64,000 nucleotides of DNA. Source: SHZI01 sp040080965. Lineage in GTDB: Bacteria; Pseudomonadota; Gammaproteobacteria; Steroidobacterales; GCA-2729495. Every line of letters starts with the position of its first letter. Position 1 is the first letter of the stretch. Positions 8,474 to 17,058 of the stretch are shown here, piece by piece. Location of the stretch: the NCBI GenBank assembly GCA_040080965.1, contig JBEBHH010000006.1:62001-126000 (forward strand), in the 5' to 3' direction. The notes below the pieces were generated by a model. The model worked only from the letters and a program-made list of their open reading frames with translations. It was not told where the DNA came from and did not search any database. The translations under genes were made by a program, and so were the position numbers.

Positions 8474-9741
8474 GAAGCGTCGGCGATCTTCAGCACGCGC
8501 AGGCGCTGGGAGTACTCCTCGCTCAGGTCCCGCCAGCCGGTGATCCCGGCGGGGGCCTGGATGGGCTGGCCATCCATGAAGGCCAGCAGTTCGTCCCGCC
8601 GGTTCATGGCGTCCTCGTAGCCGAGTTCGATGAGCTCCCGGGTGTATCCGGATTCGAACAACAGGTAACTCAGCAGCTGGCTGCCGCCGTAGTTCATGGC
8701 GCCGAGGCCCCGCATCAGCAGGCGGATCGGCGCCGGCATCTCCCGGACGTGGCGCGCCGCGATGGACCGCACGTCACGGCTCGGCAGCATGATGAAGGCG
8801 TCGGTGTGATGCAGCTGGCCGAACTCGCCCTGCATCACCCGCCCCGGCTGGCTCTCCAGGATGAGATTGATGCGGATCAGGTTCTCCAGGTCCGAGGACA
8901 GTCCGTCCATGAACAGGGCATCGAGGATGTAGCCGGCGATCTTGCCGAAGCTCGGGTAGGGCACCGTCTGGTCCAGGCCGGGCAGCGGGTCAGGCACCTC
9001 GTTGCGTACGCCGATGACCAGCAGCCGGTGGGCGCCGAGCCGCAGCGCCGGCGACAGCGGCGTGGCCTGGCGCATGGCGCCGTCGCCGAAGTACTCCTGG
9101 CCGATGCGCACGGGCGGAAAGATCATGGGTACTGCGACGCTCGCCATCAGGTGCTCGAGCGCCATGCGCGTCGGCCGGCCCTTGCGCCGGACGCGCTCCC
9201 AGGGCTTGTGGTCCGTGGAGCCCTGGTAGAACGTGATCGACCGGGCCGAGCCGTAGCCGGCAGCCGTGATGGCCAGCGCGCCCAGGTAGCCCTTGTCGAT
9301 GGCATCCTGGATCGCGTCGAAGTTGATCCGGCCGCGCAACAGGGCCCAGAGCGGATCGTTGTCCAGCAACGACCTCGGGTTGCTCGGTCCCAGGCCACCC
9401 AGCACGATGGCCGCGAACCAGTGGAGGCTGCTCCTGAGCATCGTGGCAGGGTCGCAGCGGAACACCTGCCCCGAATGAAAGTTGGCCCACACGCGTTCCA
9501 GGTCGGTGACCGCCACCCGGAAGGACCGGGCCCGGGACGCCAGCACCGCGGCGCTGATCGCGCCCGCGGACGTGCCGCTGAGCACGGCGAACGGATTGGA
9601 CGTGCGCCGCGGGAGCAGTTCGGCGAGGGCCTTGAGGACACCGACCTGGTAGGCACCCCGGGCGCCGCCGCCCGGCAGGACCAGCCCAATGTGCTTGTCG
9701 AGGCTGCCGAGACCGCTGCTCGTCCTGCGCTCCGGGCTCAT
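8470..9741 (-). CDS. Patatin-like phospholipase
   Basis: A 423-residue alpha/beta lipolytic protein of the patatin/RssA type. The oxyanion loop GGGARGAYQVG is at about 25-35, the nucleophile elbow is GTSAG, and the dyad Asp is in FGDGAM, so the Ser-Asp dyad is complete. There is no signal peptide; a long C-terminal extension (about 290-423) is unassigned. It probably hydrolyses acyl esters of phospholipids; the substrate is unknown. The TAG stop at 8470-8472 lies in the REP palindrome. It is transcribed toward rapZ. Confidence 0.88.
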   Translation of the reverse strand: MSPERRTSSGLGSLDKHIGLVLPGGGARGAYQVGVLKALAELLPRRTSNPFAVLSGTSAGAISAAVLASRARSFRVAVTDLERVWANFHSGQVFRCDPATMLRSSLHWFAAIVLGGLGPSNPRSLLDNDPLWALLRGRINFDAIQDAIDKGYLGALAITAAGYGSARSITFYQGSTDHKPWERVRRKGRPTRMALEHLMASVAVPMIFPPVRIGQEYFGDGAMRQATPLSPALRLGAHRLLVIGVRNEVPDPLPGLDQTVPYPSFGKIAGYILDALFMDGLSSDLENLIRINLILESQPGRVMQGEFGQLHHTDAFIMLPSRDVRSIAARHVREMPAPIRLLMRGLGAMNYGGSQLLSYLLFESGYTRELIELGYEDAMNRRDELLAFMDGQPIQAPAGITGWRDLSEEYSQRLRVLKIADAS

Positions 9742-9866
9742 GAACCCTGCTTTCCCGGAGTTGCGTCGGCTGCCATGCAGCGGATCTTAAGCACAGCGGA
9801 TTCACGGCCACAAGCAACAGGACCCCGATGATATGCTCCGGCGCATCGCAATCCCGGGTGAAGAAC

Positions 9867-10418
9867 ATGATGCGTGAAGTAGCTCTCATTGCCGGCCTGG
9901 TGCTGGTCATCGGTCTGGGTTACGGCTGGCTGAACCAGGCCCGCGCGGCCCAGCCGGCCGTGGGCCAGGCCGCCCCGGGCTTCCGCCTGCAGGACCAGAA
10001 CGGCAAGTGGGTCGCCCTGGAGGACTTCAAGGGCAAATGGATCGCGGTGTATTTCTACCCGAAGGCGGACACCCCGGGATGCACCAAGGAGGCCTGCGAG
10101 TTCCGCGACAACATCTTTGCCTTCGAGGAAATCGGCGCGACGATCCTCGGCGTCAGCATCGATGCCATCAAGGACCAGAAGAAGTTCGCCGAGAAGTACA
10201 GCTTGCCCTTCCCGCTGCTGGCCGACATCGACGGCAAGACCGCGGAAGCCTACGGCGTGCTGAACAACCTGGGCATCATGAAGATTGCGAAGCGCCAGTC
10301 ATTCCTGATCGGCCCCGACGGGACGATTGCGAGGCACTACGAGAAGGTCGATCCGGCGACCCACTCGAAGGAAGTGCTGGCCGACCTGAAGACCCTGATG
10401 GCGAAGAAGCCCGGCTAG
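9867..10418 (+). CDS. Membrane-anchored or exported peroxiredoxin (Bcp/AhpC-TSA type)
   Basis: A 183-residue thiol peroxidase with an N-terminal hydrophobic segment (VALIAGLVLVIGLGYGW) ending in ARA, a signal peptide or anchor. The thioredoxin-fold domain has FYPKADTPGCTKEACEF, the peroxidatic Cys with a second Cys five residues on, as in Bcp/PrxQ. E. coli Bcp is cytoplasmic, so export is the notable difference. Two adjacent ATGs (9867, 9870) are possible starts. The TAG shares the tetramer CTAG (10415-10418) with the stop of the small convergent gene. Confidence 0.9.
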   Translation: MMREVALIAGLVLVIGLGYGWLNQARAAQPAVGQAAPGFRLQDQNGKWVALEDFKGKWIAVYFYPKADTPGCTKEACEFRDNIFAFEEIGATILGVSIDAIKDQKKFAEKYSLPFPLLADIDGKTAEAYGVLNNLGIMKIAKRQSFLIGPDGTIARHYEKVDPATHSKEVLADLKTLMAKKPG

Positions 10419-10594
10419 TCGTCCTGCGGAGGGCAGCACTGGCGCAGCAGGCGGTCGAATCGCGCCCGCCGCCAGGCGGGCAGTTCCAGCGTCTCGACGT
10501 CGGCCGGGCAGCCCACGCTCTGCCGCAGGATCTCGGCCAGCTCCAGCCGTTCGGCGGCAGGCAGGTCCAGGAGCACGTGAACGTCGATCTCCAT
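10415..10594 (-). CDS. Small protein of 59 residues, unknown
   Basis: Short open frame starting MEIDVHVLLDLPAAERLELA, with an acidic, helical middle and a C-terminal RQCCPPQDD. The AERLELAEIL stretch is reminiscent of short addiction-module antitoxin-like proteins, but I would not assign it. It lies 91 bases downstream of the second carrier gene on the same strand, so it may be the last gene of that operon. Its stop overlaps the peroxiredoxin stop as CTAG. The ribosome-binding site is weak. Confidence 0.5.
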   Translation of the reverse strand: MEIDVHVLLDLPAAERLELAEILRQSVGCPADVETLELPAWRRARFDRLLRQCCPPQDD

Positions 10595-10685
10595 GGGCCG
10601 ACGCTACGCCCGGCCCGGGCGCCCGGGAATACGCAGAAACCCGCAACTTCGCCCACGTTCGCGATTGGCCGCGGCCGCCACGCGG

Positions 10686-12050
10686 CTAGACCGGTTCGTC
10701 GTGGTCCTGGGCGGGCAGCCCCCGGCCGGGAACCGGACGTCCCTGGGGCTCCACCACCCGGCTGAACTGGCTGCCAAGGCGCCAGGCGACGCCGGCCCAC
10801 ACGGTGGCGATCACGACACCCGCGGCGGCGGTGCCGGCAAGGCCCAGTCCGGCGCTTGCCAGCAGGGCGTAGAGCCAGGCGTTGGCTGCATCCCCGCCGC
10901 GGTATATCACCGTGTCGATGACGTTCTTGGCCTTGAAGCGGCTCTCCTTGGGCAGCGCCGTGAAGAGCAGCTCCCGGGCCGGCCGGGTTATGGCGTAGTC
11001 GCCCGCGCGGCGCAGCACCTGTACGGCGATCAGCAGCATCAGCCCAGGCGCTGCCGCGAGCGCCAGGAACCCGCCAATCATGAAGACCGGCACGACCAGC
11101 AGGACAGCTGTTAGGCCGAAGCGTGCCACCAGCCGGCCAGTGACGAAGATCTGGAAGGGAATGCACAGCGCATTCACGGTGAGATCCACGGTTGCCAGCA
11201 CCCGGGTGCGTTCCGCCGACGTGGCCACGGTGTCGCGCAGCAGCTCGGCCTGCTGCATGTACATGAACGTGCCGACCGCGGTGAAGAGCAGCACGAACAG
11301 GCCGATGCCAAGCAGGTACCGGGAACCCGCGAGCAGGGAGATGCCGGCCAGGGGATTGCCGCCGATCGGCTCGTCCGTCTGCATCGGACCGGACAGCGGC
11401 TTGTGTGGGCTGGCGGGCGACACCCGCTCCCAGTGCAGCAGGTAACGGACCAGCGCCACCGTGGCGAGCAGCAGCACCCCCGCGCAGAGCAGGAGGCTGT
11501 CAATGCCAAACCTCCCGGCCAGCAGCGTCGTGGTGGCCGGGCCGGCCACGGCGCCCGCGCTGCCTCCGGCGGCCAGGAAGCCGAACAGCCGCCCGGCCTG
11601 CTCCGGCGACAGCACGTCGGCCATGAAGCTCCAGTAGACCGAGAGCACGAACAGGTTGAAGACGCCGACCCACACGAAGAATGCCTGGGCGACCCAGGCC
11701 GGCGGTTCGTCGCCCGTTTCGCTGAACACGGCGAAGAAGGCAGCCACCATCGCCACCATCACCAGCGACACCCACGGTACGAAGCGCGACCGGGAAACGT
11801 GGGTGCAGGCCCAGCCGTATAGGGGCACGACGAGCAGGGTCGCGGAGAAGGACAGCAGGAAGAGGTACTTCAGGTTCTCGACGCCGCCGGCGATACCCAT
11901 CGCGTCACGCACCGGCCGGAGCATGTAGTAGGCGGCCATCATGCAGAAACCGTAGCCGGCGCCGGCGAGGGCGGCGCCGAGTTCGTCGGGCCTCGCGCCG
12001 ATCAGGCGGGCCGCGGCGCCCGGCGCACCGGCCAGAGGTCGTGACCGCAT
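10686..12050 (-). CDS. Nucleotide-translocase-like (TLC/Npt-type) membrane carrier 2
   Basis: A 454-residue polytopic protein with about 12 hydrophobic segments. Hallmarks shared with its upstream neighbour are Y..RPVRDAMG in the first helix, VPLYGWACTHVSRSRF, GRLFGFLAAGGSAGA and the late FKAKNVIDTVIYRGGDA. These match the ATP/ADP-carrier-like (TLC) superfamily, found in intracellular parasites and plastids and also in some free-living bacteria where the substrate is unknown. I chose the ATG at 12050; the open frame continues upstream through the shadow of the neighbouring gene. It follows carrier 1 by 35 bases. Substrate: unresolved. Confidence 0.78.
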   Translation of the reverse strand: MRSRPLAGAPGAAARLIGARPDELGAALAGAGYGFCMMAAYYMLRPVRDAMGIAGGVENLKYLFLLSFSATLLVVPLYGWACTHVSRSRFVPWVSLVMVAMVAAFFAVFSETGDEPPAWVAQAFFVWVGVFNLFVLSVYWSFMADVLSPEQAGRLFGFLAAGGSAGAVAGPATTTLLAGRFGIDSLLLCAGVLLLATVALVRYLLHWERVSPASPHKPLSGPMQTDEPIGGNPLAGISLLAGSRYLLGIGLFVLLFTAVGTFMYMQQAELLRDTVATSAERTRVLATVDLTVNALCIPFQIFVTGRLVARFGLTAVLLVVPVFMIGGFLALAAAPGLMLLIAVQVLRRAGDYAITRPARELLFTALPKESRFKAKNVIDTVIYRGGDAANAWLYALLASAGLGLAGTAAAGVVIATVWAGVAWRLGSQFSRVVEPQGRPVPGRGLPAQDHDEPV

Positions 12051-12085
12051 GGCGCGGCGGGTGGTGGCGCGGGCGCCCGGACGGC

Positions 12086-13402
12086 CTAGTGGCCCGGCTG
12101 CGTCCTGGCCGCGATGCCGCCCGTCTCCTGCCGGCGGCCGAGCCACCAGCCGTTGGCAGCCCACGCCGCCGCCAGGCCCGCTCCGAGCAGCGCCACGCCG
12201 GCAGTGGACAGCCCCCCGGCCTCCAGGGCCGTCTTCACCTGGGCCGACAGCGCGTCGCCGCCCCGGTACACGGGCACGTCGATCAGGTTCTTGGCCTTGT
12301 ACTTCGTCTCGGTGTCCACGAGGCTGAAGAGCATTTCCCGGCCCGGCCGGATGAAGGCGTACTCCCCGACACGCCGCGCCACGAAAACCACCGCCAGCAC
12401 GGCGAAGGTGTTCACGGCCGCGAGCCCGAGGAAACCGCCCACCATGACCAGCGGCACGATCGTCAGCAATGCCACCACACCGAGCTTCGATGCGACCCGC
12501 CCGGTGATGAAGAGCTGCAGCAGCACAGTCAGCCCCTGCACGATGTAGTCGAGGCGGGCGAAGACCTGGGTGCGCTCCTCGTTGTCGGCAAAGGTTTCGC
12601 TGACCAGCCGGAGCTGCTCGAAATACAGGAAGGTATTCACGGACGCGAGCAGGATCACGAACAGGGAGATGCCGAGCAGGTACGGCGACTTCAGCACCAG
12701 CGAGAAGCCCGAGAACGGGTTGCCGCCCATGGGACGGTCCGGCGCGCGCGGCGCGGCGGGATCCACCGGCATGGCGGACCAGACGGCGAGCAGCTTGCGC
12801 TGGCAGAGGATGGCGATGAGGAAGGCGCCGGCGCCAATGAACAGCACACCGGGATTGCCGACCCACTGCACGGTGAGGTCGGTCAGCAATGGGCCGACCA
12901 GCGCCCCGGTGGTGCCGCCCGCCGCGATCACGCCGAACAGCCGCCGTGTCTGGTTCGCATCGAAGAGCTCCAGCAGGAAGCTCCAGAAGACGGACACGAT
13001 GAACAGGTTGAGCACGCTGATCCAGACGTAGAAGAACTGGGCGACGAACGTGTTGCTCTCGTCGGCCGCGAGGGCCAGGCCCACCGCGACCAGCGACAGG
13101 GACACCAACCCGTAGATCCACGGCAGGAAGGAACTGCGCTTGAACTTCGTGCAGGCCCAGCCGTAGAGCGGCACGACTGCCAGCGACACGATCCAGGTGA
13201 CGACATACAGGTCGCTCACGCGATCCGAGCCGAGGATGGTGCCCATGGTTTCGCGCACCGGCCGGACGGCGAAGTAACCGCCGAGCACGCAGAAGAACAG
13301 GAGGAAGGCCGTCACGACCGCCTGGATTTCCGACGCCTCGATACGGGCGGTCCTGCCGAGCAGTCGCCCGAGAGCCGTGGGATGCCGCGCGGTGTCGCTC
13401 AT
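12086..13402 (-). CDS. Nucleotide-translocase-like (TLC/Npt-type) membrane carrier 1
   Basis: A 438-residue protein with about 12 transmembrane segments, clearly paralogous to the next gene. Shared blocks are YFAVRPVRETMG, VVPLYGWACTKFKRSSF, RRLFGVIAAGGTTGA, GGNPFSGF and KYKAKNLIDVPVYRGGDA. The ATG overlaps the stop of the upstream Rossmann gene as ATGA, so translation is probably coupled. Tandem duplication within an operon suggests a heterodimer or two substrate specificities. ATP/ADP or NAD exchange is known for some family members, but nothing here proves a substrate. Confidence 0.8.
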   Translation of the reverse strand: MSDTARHPTALGRLLGRTARIEASEIQAVVTAFLLFFCVLGGYFAVRPVRETMGTILGSDRVSDLYVVTWIVSLAVVPLYGWACTKFKRSSFLPWIYGLVSLSLVAVGLALAADESNTFVAQFFYVWISVLNLFIVSVFWSFLLELFDANQTRRLFGVIAAGGTTGALVGPLLTDLTVQWVGNPGVLFIGAGAFLIAILCQRKLLAVWSAMPVDPAAPRAPDRPMGGNPFSGFSLVLKSPYLLGISLFVILLASVNTFLYFEQLRLVSETFADNEERTQVFARLDYIVQGLTVLLQLFITGRVASKLGVVALLTIVPLVMVGGFLGLAAVNTFAVLAVVFVARRVGEYAFIRPGREMLFSLVDTETKYKAKNLIDVPVYRGGDALSAQVKTALEAGGLSTAGVALLGAGLAAAWAANGWWLGRRQETGGIAARTQPGH

Positions 13403-14172
13403 GGCTTCACTCCGGCCTGGACCTGATCAGCCGCCAGCTTGCCGAATGCCGCGTCCCAGTCCGTGTCGGGACCGGCCGACGGCGCGCTGTACAGTTCGAA
13501 GGTGCGGTTGCGCGCGGCCGGCGATTTCAGGGCCGCGACGCAGACGCGGGCCACATCCGCACGGGGGATGAAACCGGTACCCCGGTCTCCCTGCTCCAGC
13601 CGGACGCCGCTCTCACCGCCCGCCTTGTTCGTCAGCCCGCCCGGCCGGACGATGGTGTAGGGCACGCCGCTGGCGCGGACGGCGTCCTCGCCCCTGCCCT
13701 TCCAGATGAGCACGTTGCCGAACATGCGGTTGAGCGGGTGATCCTCCTGCGTCACGCCCGCGGACGAGACCACGACCAGCTGGTCCAGCTTCGCTGCCGC
13801 GGCGGCCTCCGCCAGGTTGCGGATGCCCTGGAAATCGACGAATTCGGGGCCATTGGCGGGGTCCTGGCGCGTGGAGCCGATCGCCGAGATCGCATACCGG
13901 GCACCGCGCATCGCCGCGTCGATCGTCGGCCGGTCGCGGACGTCGCCGGTGGCGTACTCGACACTGTCGCCCAGCACGGCCCGTGCACCCGCCGCGTCGC
14001 GGACGAGGGCCCTGACCCGGTAGCCGGACGCCGCCAGTTCGCGGACGACCTGCTGGCCCGTGCCGCCGGTGGCCCCGGCCACGAGGACCAGATCTGCAGC
14101 CGCGGCCTGGCCGCTGCCAGCCAGCATCGCCGCCGCCATCACCCAAGCCCGCACCGTCGCGCTCACCCGCAT
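13399..14172 (-). CDS. NAD(P)-binding Rossmann protein (atypical SDR) with a Sec signal peptide
   Basis: A 257-residue product of the NAD(P)H-binding atypical short-chain dehydrogenase group. The dinucleotide motif GATGGTGQQV sits right after a typical signal peptide: basic MRVSATVR, hydrophobic AWVMAAAMLAGSG, then AAAA before Asp. There is no twin-arginine motif. A cofactor-dependent fold sent through Sec is unusual, because periplasmic NAD(P) is not normally available. The middle VVVSSAGVTQ and VPYTIVRPGGLTN segments are family-typical. The TGA overlaps the first carrier ATG. The reaction is unknown. Confidence 0.82.
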   Translation of the reverse strand: MRVSATVRAWVMAAAMLAGSGQAAAADLVLVAGATGGTGQQVVRELAASGYRVRALVRDAAGARAVLGDSVEYATGDVRDRPTIDAAMRGARYAISAIGSTRQDPANGPEFVDFQGIRNLAEAAAAAKLDQLVVVSSAGVTQEDHPLNRMFGNVLIWKGRGEDAVRASGVPYTIVRPGGLTNKAGGESGVRLEQGDRGTGFIPRADVARVCVAALKSPAARNRTFELYSAPSAGPDTDWDAAFGKLAADQVQAGVKP

Positions 14173-14212
14173 GGCCGCCTGTCCTGATTAAACGCCGCGC
14201 GCAGTATAGCCG

Positions 14213-14218
14213 CGGCCC
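14213..14218 (-). promoter_or_regulatory. -10-like TATACT upstream of the Rossmann/carrier operon
   Basis: On the minus strand TATACT lies 41 bases upstream of the ATG at 14172. It would start transcription of the signal-peptide Rossmann gene and the two carriers. The -35 is weak. Confidence 0.35.
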
Positions 14219-14253
14219 ATCGGGGCTGATCCGGCCGGAACCGGCTATTCACT

Positions 14254-14291
14254 GCTTGGTCAGGGATCCTGGGCTTGGTCAGGGATCCTGG
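14254..14291. repeat. 19-bp perfect tandem duplication at the pyk stop
   Basis: The 19-mer GCTTGGTCAGGGATCCTGG occurs twice back to back (14254-14272 and 14273-14291). It includes the last codons and the TGA of pyk, so a second copy of the gene end sits just past the stop. It looks like a replication-slippage duplication with no evident function. Confidence 0.85.
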
Positions 14292-15712
14292 CCGACCGAC
14301 AGGATCTGCATGGCATTGGTCTTGCCGGCCACGCCCGTCAGCTCGCCCTTCGTGACGATCACCAGGTCGCCGAGGCGCACGTGCCCCATGCCGACCAGCA
14401 CCCGGAACACTTCCTGGTGGATGCGGTCCACGTCGGTGTGCGTGATGTCGAAGGGCACGGGGTACACACCCCGGTACATCACCACCCGCCGCAGCGTGGT
14501 CTCGTGGCGGGTGAAGGCGAAGATCGGGATGTCGGAGCGGATACGGGACATCCAGAGAGGGGTGGAGCCGGACTCGGTCAGGGCAATGATTGCGCTCACG
14601 GGGAGGTGATTCGCCGTGTACATCACAGCCATGGCGATGGCCTCGTCGACGCCAGCGAACCGGTCCTCATCGCGATGCTTCGGCCGGCCGAGCGTCAGGT
14701 AGTAGCTCTCGGCGCCGATGCAGACTTCCGACATGGTCGAGACGGCCCGGACGGGGTATTCACCAACGGCTGTCTCCGCCGAGAGCATCACGGCATCGGT
14801 GCCATCCATCACCGCGTTGGCGATGTCCGACACTTCCGCGCGGGTCGGCACCTGGCTGTGGATCATCGACTCCAGCATCTGGGTGGCGGTGATCGCCACC
14901 TTGTGCCGCTGGCGGGTCATCTTGAGGATCTTCTTCTGCAGGCCCGTGAGGCCGGCGTAGCCCATCTCCACACCCAGGTCGCCCCGCGCCACCATCACGG
15001 CGTCCGAGGCGTCGATGATGCTCTCGAGGTTGGTGATGGCCTCGGCCCGCTCGATCTTGGCGACGAGCCGTGCGGTGCCGCCTGCCTCCCGGAGGAGGGC
15101 CCGCGCCTCGTGCAGGTCTTCGGCACGGCGGACGAACGAGACGGCCAGCCAGTCGACGCCGAGGGCGGCGGCGCGCTTGACGTCCTCCCGGTCCTTGTCG
15201 GTGAGCGCCGGCGCCGACAGGCCGCCACCCTGCTTGTTGATGCCCTTGTTGTCCGCAAGCTTGCCGCCCTGGGTGACGATGCAGTGGATGCGGGTGCCCT
15301 CTACCCGGTCGACGGTGAGCGTGATGAACCCGTCGTCGAGGAGCAGCACGTCACCGGGTACGACATCCTTGCTGAGCGGGGCGTAGGCCACGCCCACGGA
15401 CTCGAGGGAGCCACCCTCGGGATCCATCGCGGAATCGAGGATGAAGGTCTGGCCCTCCACGAGCTGCACGGGGCCGTCCCGGAACCGCTGGATGCGGATC
15501 TTGGGGCCCTGCAGGTCGCCGAGGACCGCGACGTACCGGCCGTGCCTGGCCGCCACTTCGCGGACCATCCGGACACGGCGCTCGCGGTCGCCGGCGCCGC
15601 CGTGGGAGAAATTGACGCGCACCACATCGGCGCCCGCGACGATCAGCTTCCCGAGCGTGACGGGATCGTCGGTGGCGGGGCCGAGGGTGGCGATGATCTT
15701 CGTCCTGCGCAT
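14279..15712 (-). CDS. pyk: Pyruvate kinase
   Basis: Last step of glycolysis, PEP + ADP to pyruvate + ATP. The 477 residues begin MRRTKIIATLGPAT. VNFSHG, the catalytic lysine region AKIERAEA, the metal-binding ARGDLGVEM and TATQMLESMI are all present. I chose the ATG at 15712; a GTG five codons upstream is less typical. It is the last gene of the tkt-gapA-pgk-glycerate kinase-pyk series, 71 bases after the kinase. Confidence 0.96.
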   Translation of the reverse strand: MRRTKIIATLGPATDDPVTLGKLIVAGADVVRVNFSHGGAGDRERRVRMVREVAARHGRYVAVLGDLQGPKIRIQRFRDGPVQLVEGQTFILDSAMDPEGGSLESVGVAYAPLSKDVVPGDVLLLDDGFITLTVDRVEGTRIHCIVTQGGKLADNKGINKQGGGLSAPALTDKDREDVKRAAALGVDWLAVSFVRRAEDLHEARALLREAGGTARLVAKIERAEAITNLESIIDASDAVMVARGDLGVEMGYAGLTGLQKKILKMTRQRHKVAITATQMLESMIHSQVPTRAEVSDIANAVMDGTDAVMLSAETAVGEYPVRAVSTMSEVCIGAESYYLTLGRPKHRDEDRFAGVDEAIAMAVMYTANHLPVSAIIALTESGSTPLWMSRIRSDIPIFAFTRHETTLRRVVMYRGVYPVPFDITHTDVDRIHQEVFRVLVGMGHVRLGDLVIVTKGELTGVAGKTNAMQILSVGQDP

Positions 15713-15783
15713 GACGAGACTTACCACCGGTACAACAAGCTAACCCGGTGCATTATCACACAGGGCCCGGGGCGGCGACGGAG

Positions 15784-17058
15784 TCAGTCGACGAGCGCGA
15801 TGCGCAGGTCGTTGACGTTGGTGCGCGTCGGACCGGTGATCACGAGGTCGCCGAGCGCCGCGAAGAACGGGTAGCTGCACTGCGCGGCCAGCCGGGCCGC
15901 GGCGTCCTCGCCTGCCCCGGCAGCGCGACGCAGTGTGTCGGGCGCCAGCAGCGCACCTGCGTTGTCGCCGGTGCCATCCAGGCCGTCGGTGTCGGCAGCC
16001 AGCGCATGGACACCGGCGTCGGCACCCAGCTCGAGGGCCAGCGCCAGGAGGTACTCGCCGTTCCGGCCGCCCTGGCCGCCCTCGCTGGTGACTGTGACCG
16101 TCGTTTCGCCGCCGGAAACCAGCGCGGTGCGCGTCCCGCTGGCGCGCAATTCCCGGATGAGGGCCGCGTGGGCAAGGGCGGCTTCCCGGGCCGGTCCGTT
16201 CGCGTCGGGCAGCACCCGGACCGGCCAGCCCTCGGCCCCGGCTGCGCGCGCCACCGCCGCCACGGCGGTGGCCGGGCCGGCCACGACCCGGGCGTCGACC
16301 GGCGGCAAGGCAGCGGTGGATGCCATCCCGGCGCCGTCCGGTGCCGCGAGCACGCGGGATACGGCCGGGGGCGGCGCAATGCGATAGCGGTCGAGAATCG
16401 CGCAGGCATCGGCCCGGGATGCCGGGTCCGCCGACAGCGGCCCCGAGCCGATGTCGGCAATCACGTCGCCCGGCACGTCGGAAATGGCAAGCAGCAGGAT
16501 CTCGCCGGCGCGGATCTGCCGGGCCAGGCCGCCACCCTTGATCGCCGACAGCTTGCGGCGGACCGTGTTGATCTCCGCGATCGTGGCGCCCGAGGCCAGC
16601 AGCTGGCGGGTGACGGACTGTTTGTCGGCGAGGGTCAGGCCGTCGGCCGGCTGGACCAGCAGTGAGGACGCGCCGCCGGAGAGCAGGACGATGCAACGGT
16701 CGTCCGGCCCGCAGCCGCGGGCCAGCTCGAGGATGCGGGCGCCGGCGGCAACGCTGGCCGCGTCGGGGACGGGATGGCCCGCCTCGAGGATTTCGATGCC
16801 CGGCGCCTGTTCTCCGGCGCGCAGGCCGTGGCCATGGCGGGTGACCACGGCGCCGGTCAGGGGACCGAGGCCGCGGCCGGCGTGCCAGGCAGCGACCGTG
16901 GCGGCCATTGCGGCGGCGGCCTTGCCGGCGCCGAGGATGACCGTGCGGCCGGCGGGCCGGCGCACCGGCAGGTGCGCGGGGAGACAGTTCGCGGGAGCGG
17001 CCGCGTCGAGGCCGGCGCGGAACAACCGGATCAGCAGCTCACTTGCCGGCGCGCGCAC
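15784..17058 (-). CDS. Glycerate 2-kinase (GckA/TtuD, MOFRL family)
   Basis: Phosphorylates D-glycerate to 2-phosphoglycerate, feeding serine/glyoxylate-derived carbon into lower glycolysis. The product is about 424 residues: an N-terminal DUF4147-like domain (ILGAGKAAAAM, LLSGGASSLL, TVRRKLSAIKGGGLA) and a C-terminal MOFRL domain (TALVSGGETTVTV, GGRNGEYLLALAL, GPTRTNVNDL). The start is uncertain; the GTG at 17058 overlaps the pgk end by 20 bases. Its placement between pgk and pyk matches the route of its product. Confidence 0.9.
   Translation of the reverse strand: MRAPASELLIRLFRAGLDAAAPANCLPAHLPVRRPAGRTVILGAGKAAAAMAATVAAWHAGRGLGPLTGAVVTRHGHGLRAGEQAPGIEILEAGHPVPDAASVAAGARILELARGCGPDDRCIVLLSGGASSLLVQPADGLTLADKQSVTRQLLASGATIAEINTVRRKLSAIKGGGLARQIRAGEILLLAISDVPGDVIADIGSGPLSADPASRADACAILDRYRIAPPPAVSRVLAAPDGAGMASTAALPPVDARVVAGPATAVAAVARAAGAEGWPVRVLPDANGPAREAALAHAALIRELRASGTRTALVSGGETTVTVTSEGGQGGRNGEYLLALALELGADAGVHALAADTDGLDGTGDNAGALLAPDTLRRAAGAGEDAAARLAAQCSYPFFAALGDLVITGPTRTNVNDLRIALVD

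Noticed and set aside
10686..13121. Apparent 811-residue fusion covering both carrier genes
   Set aside because: The N-terminal part is an out-of-frame reading of carrier 1. The real carrier 2 begins at the ATG at 12050, and carrier 1 is intact in its own frame, so there is no fusion.
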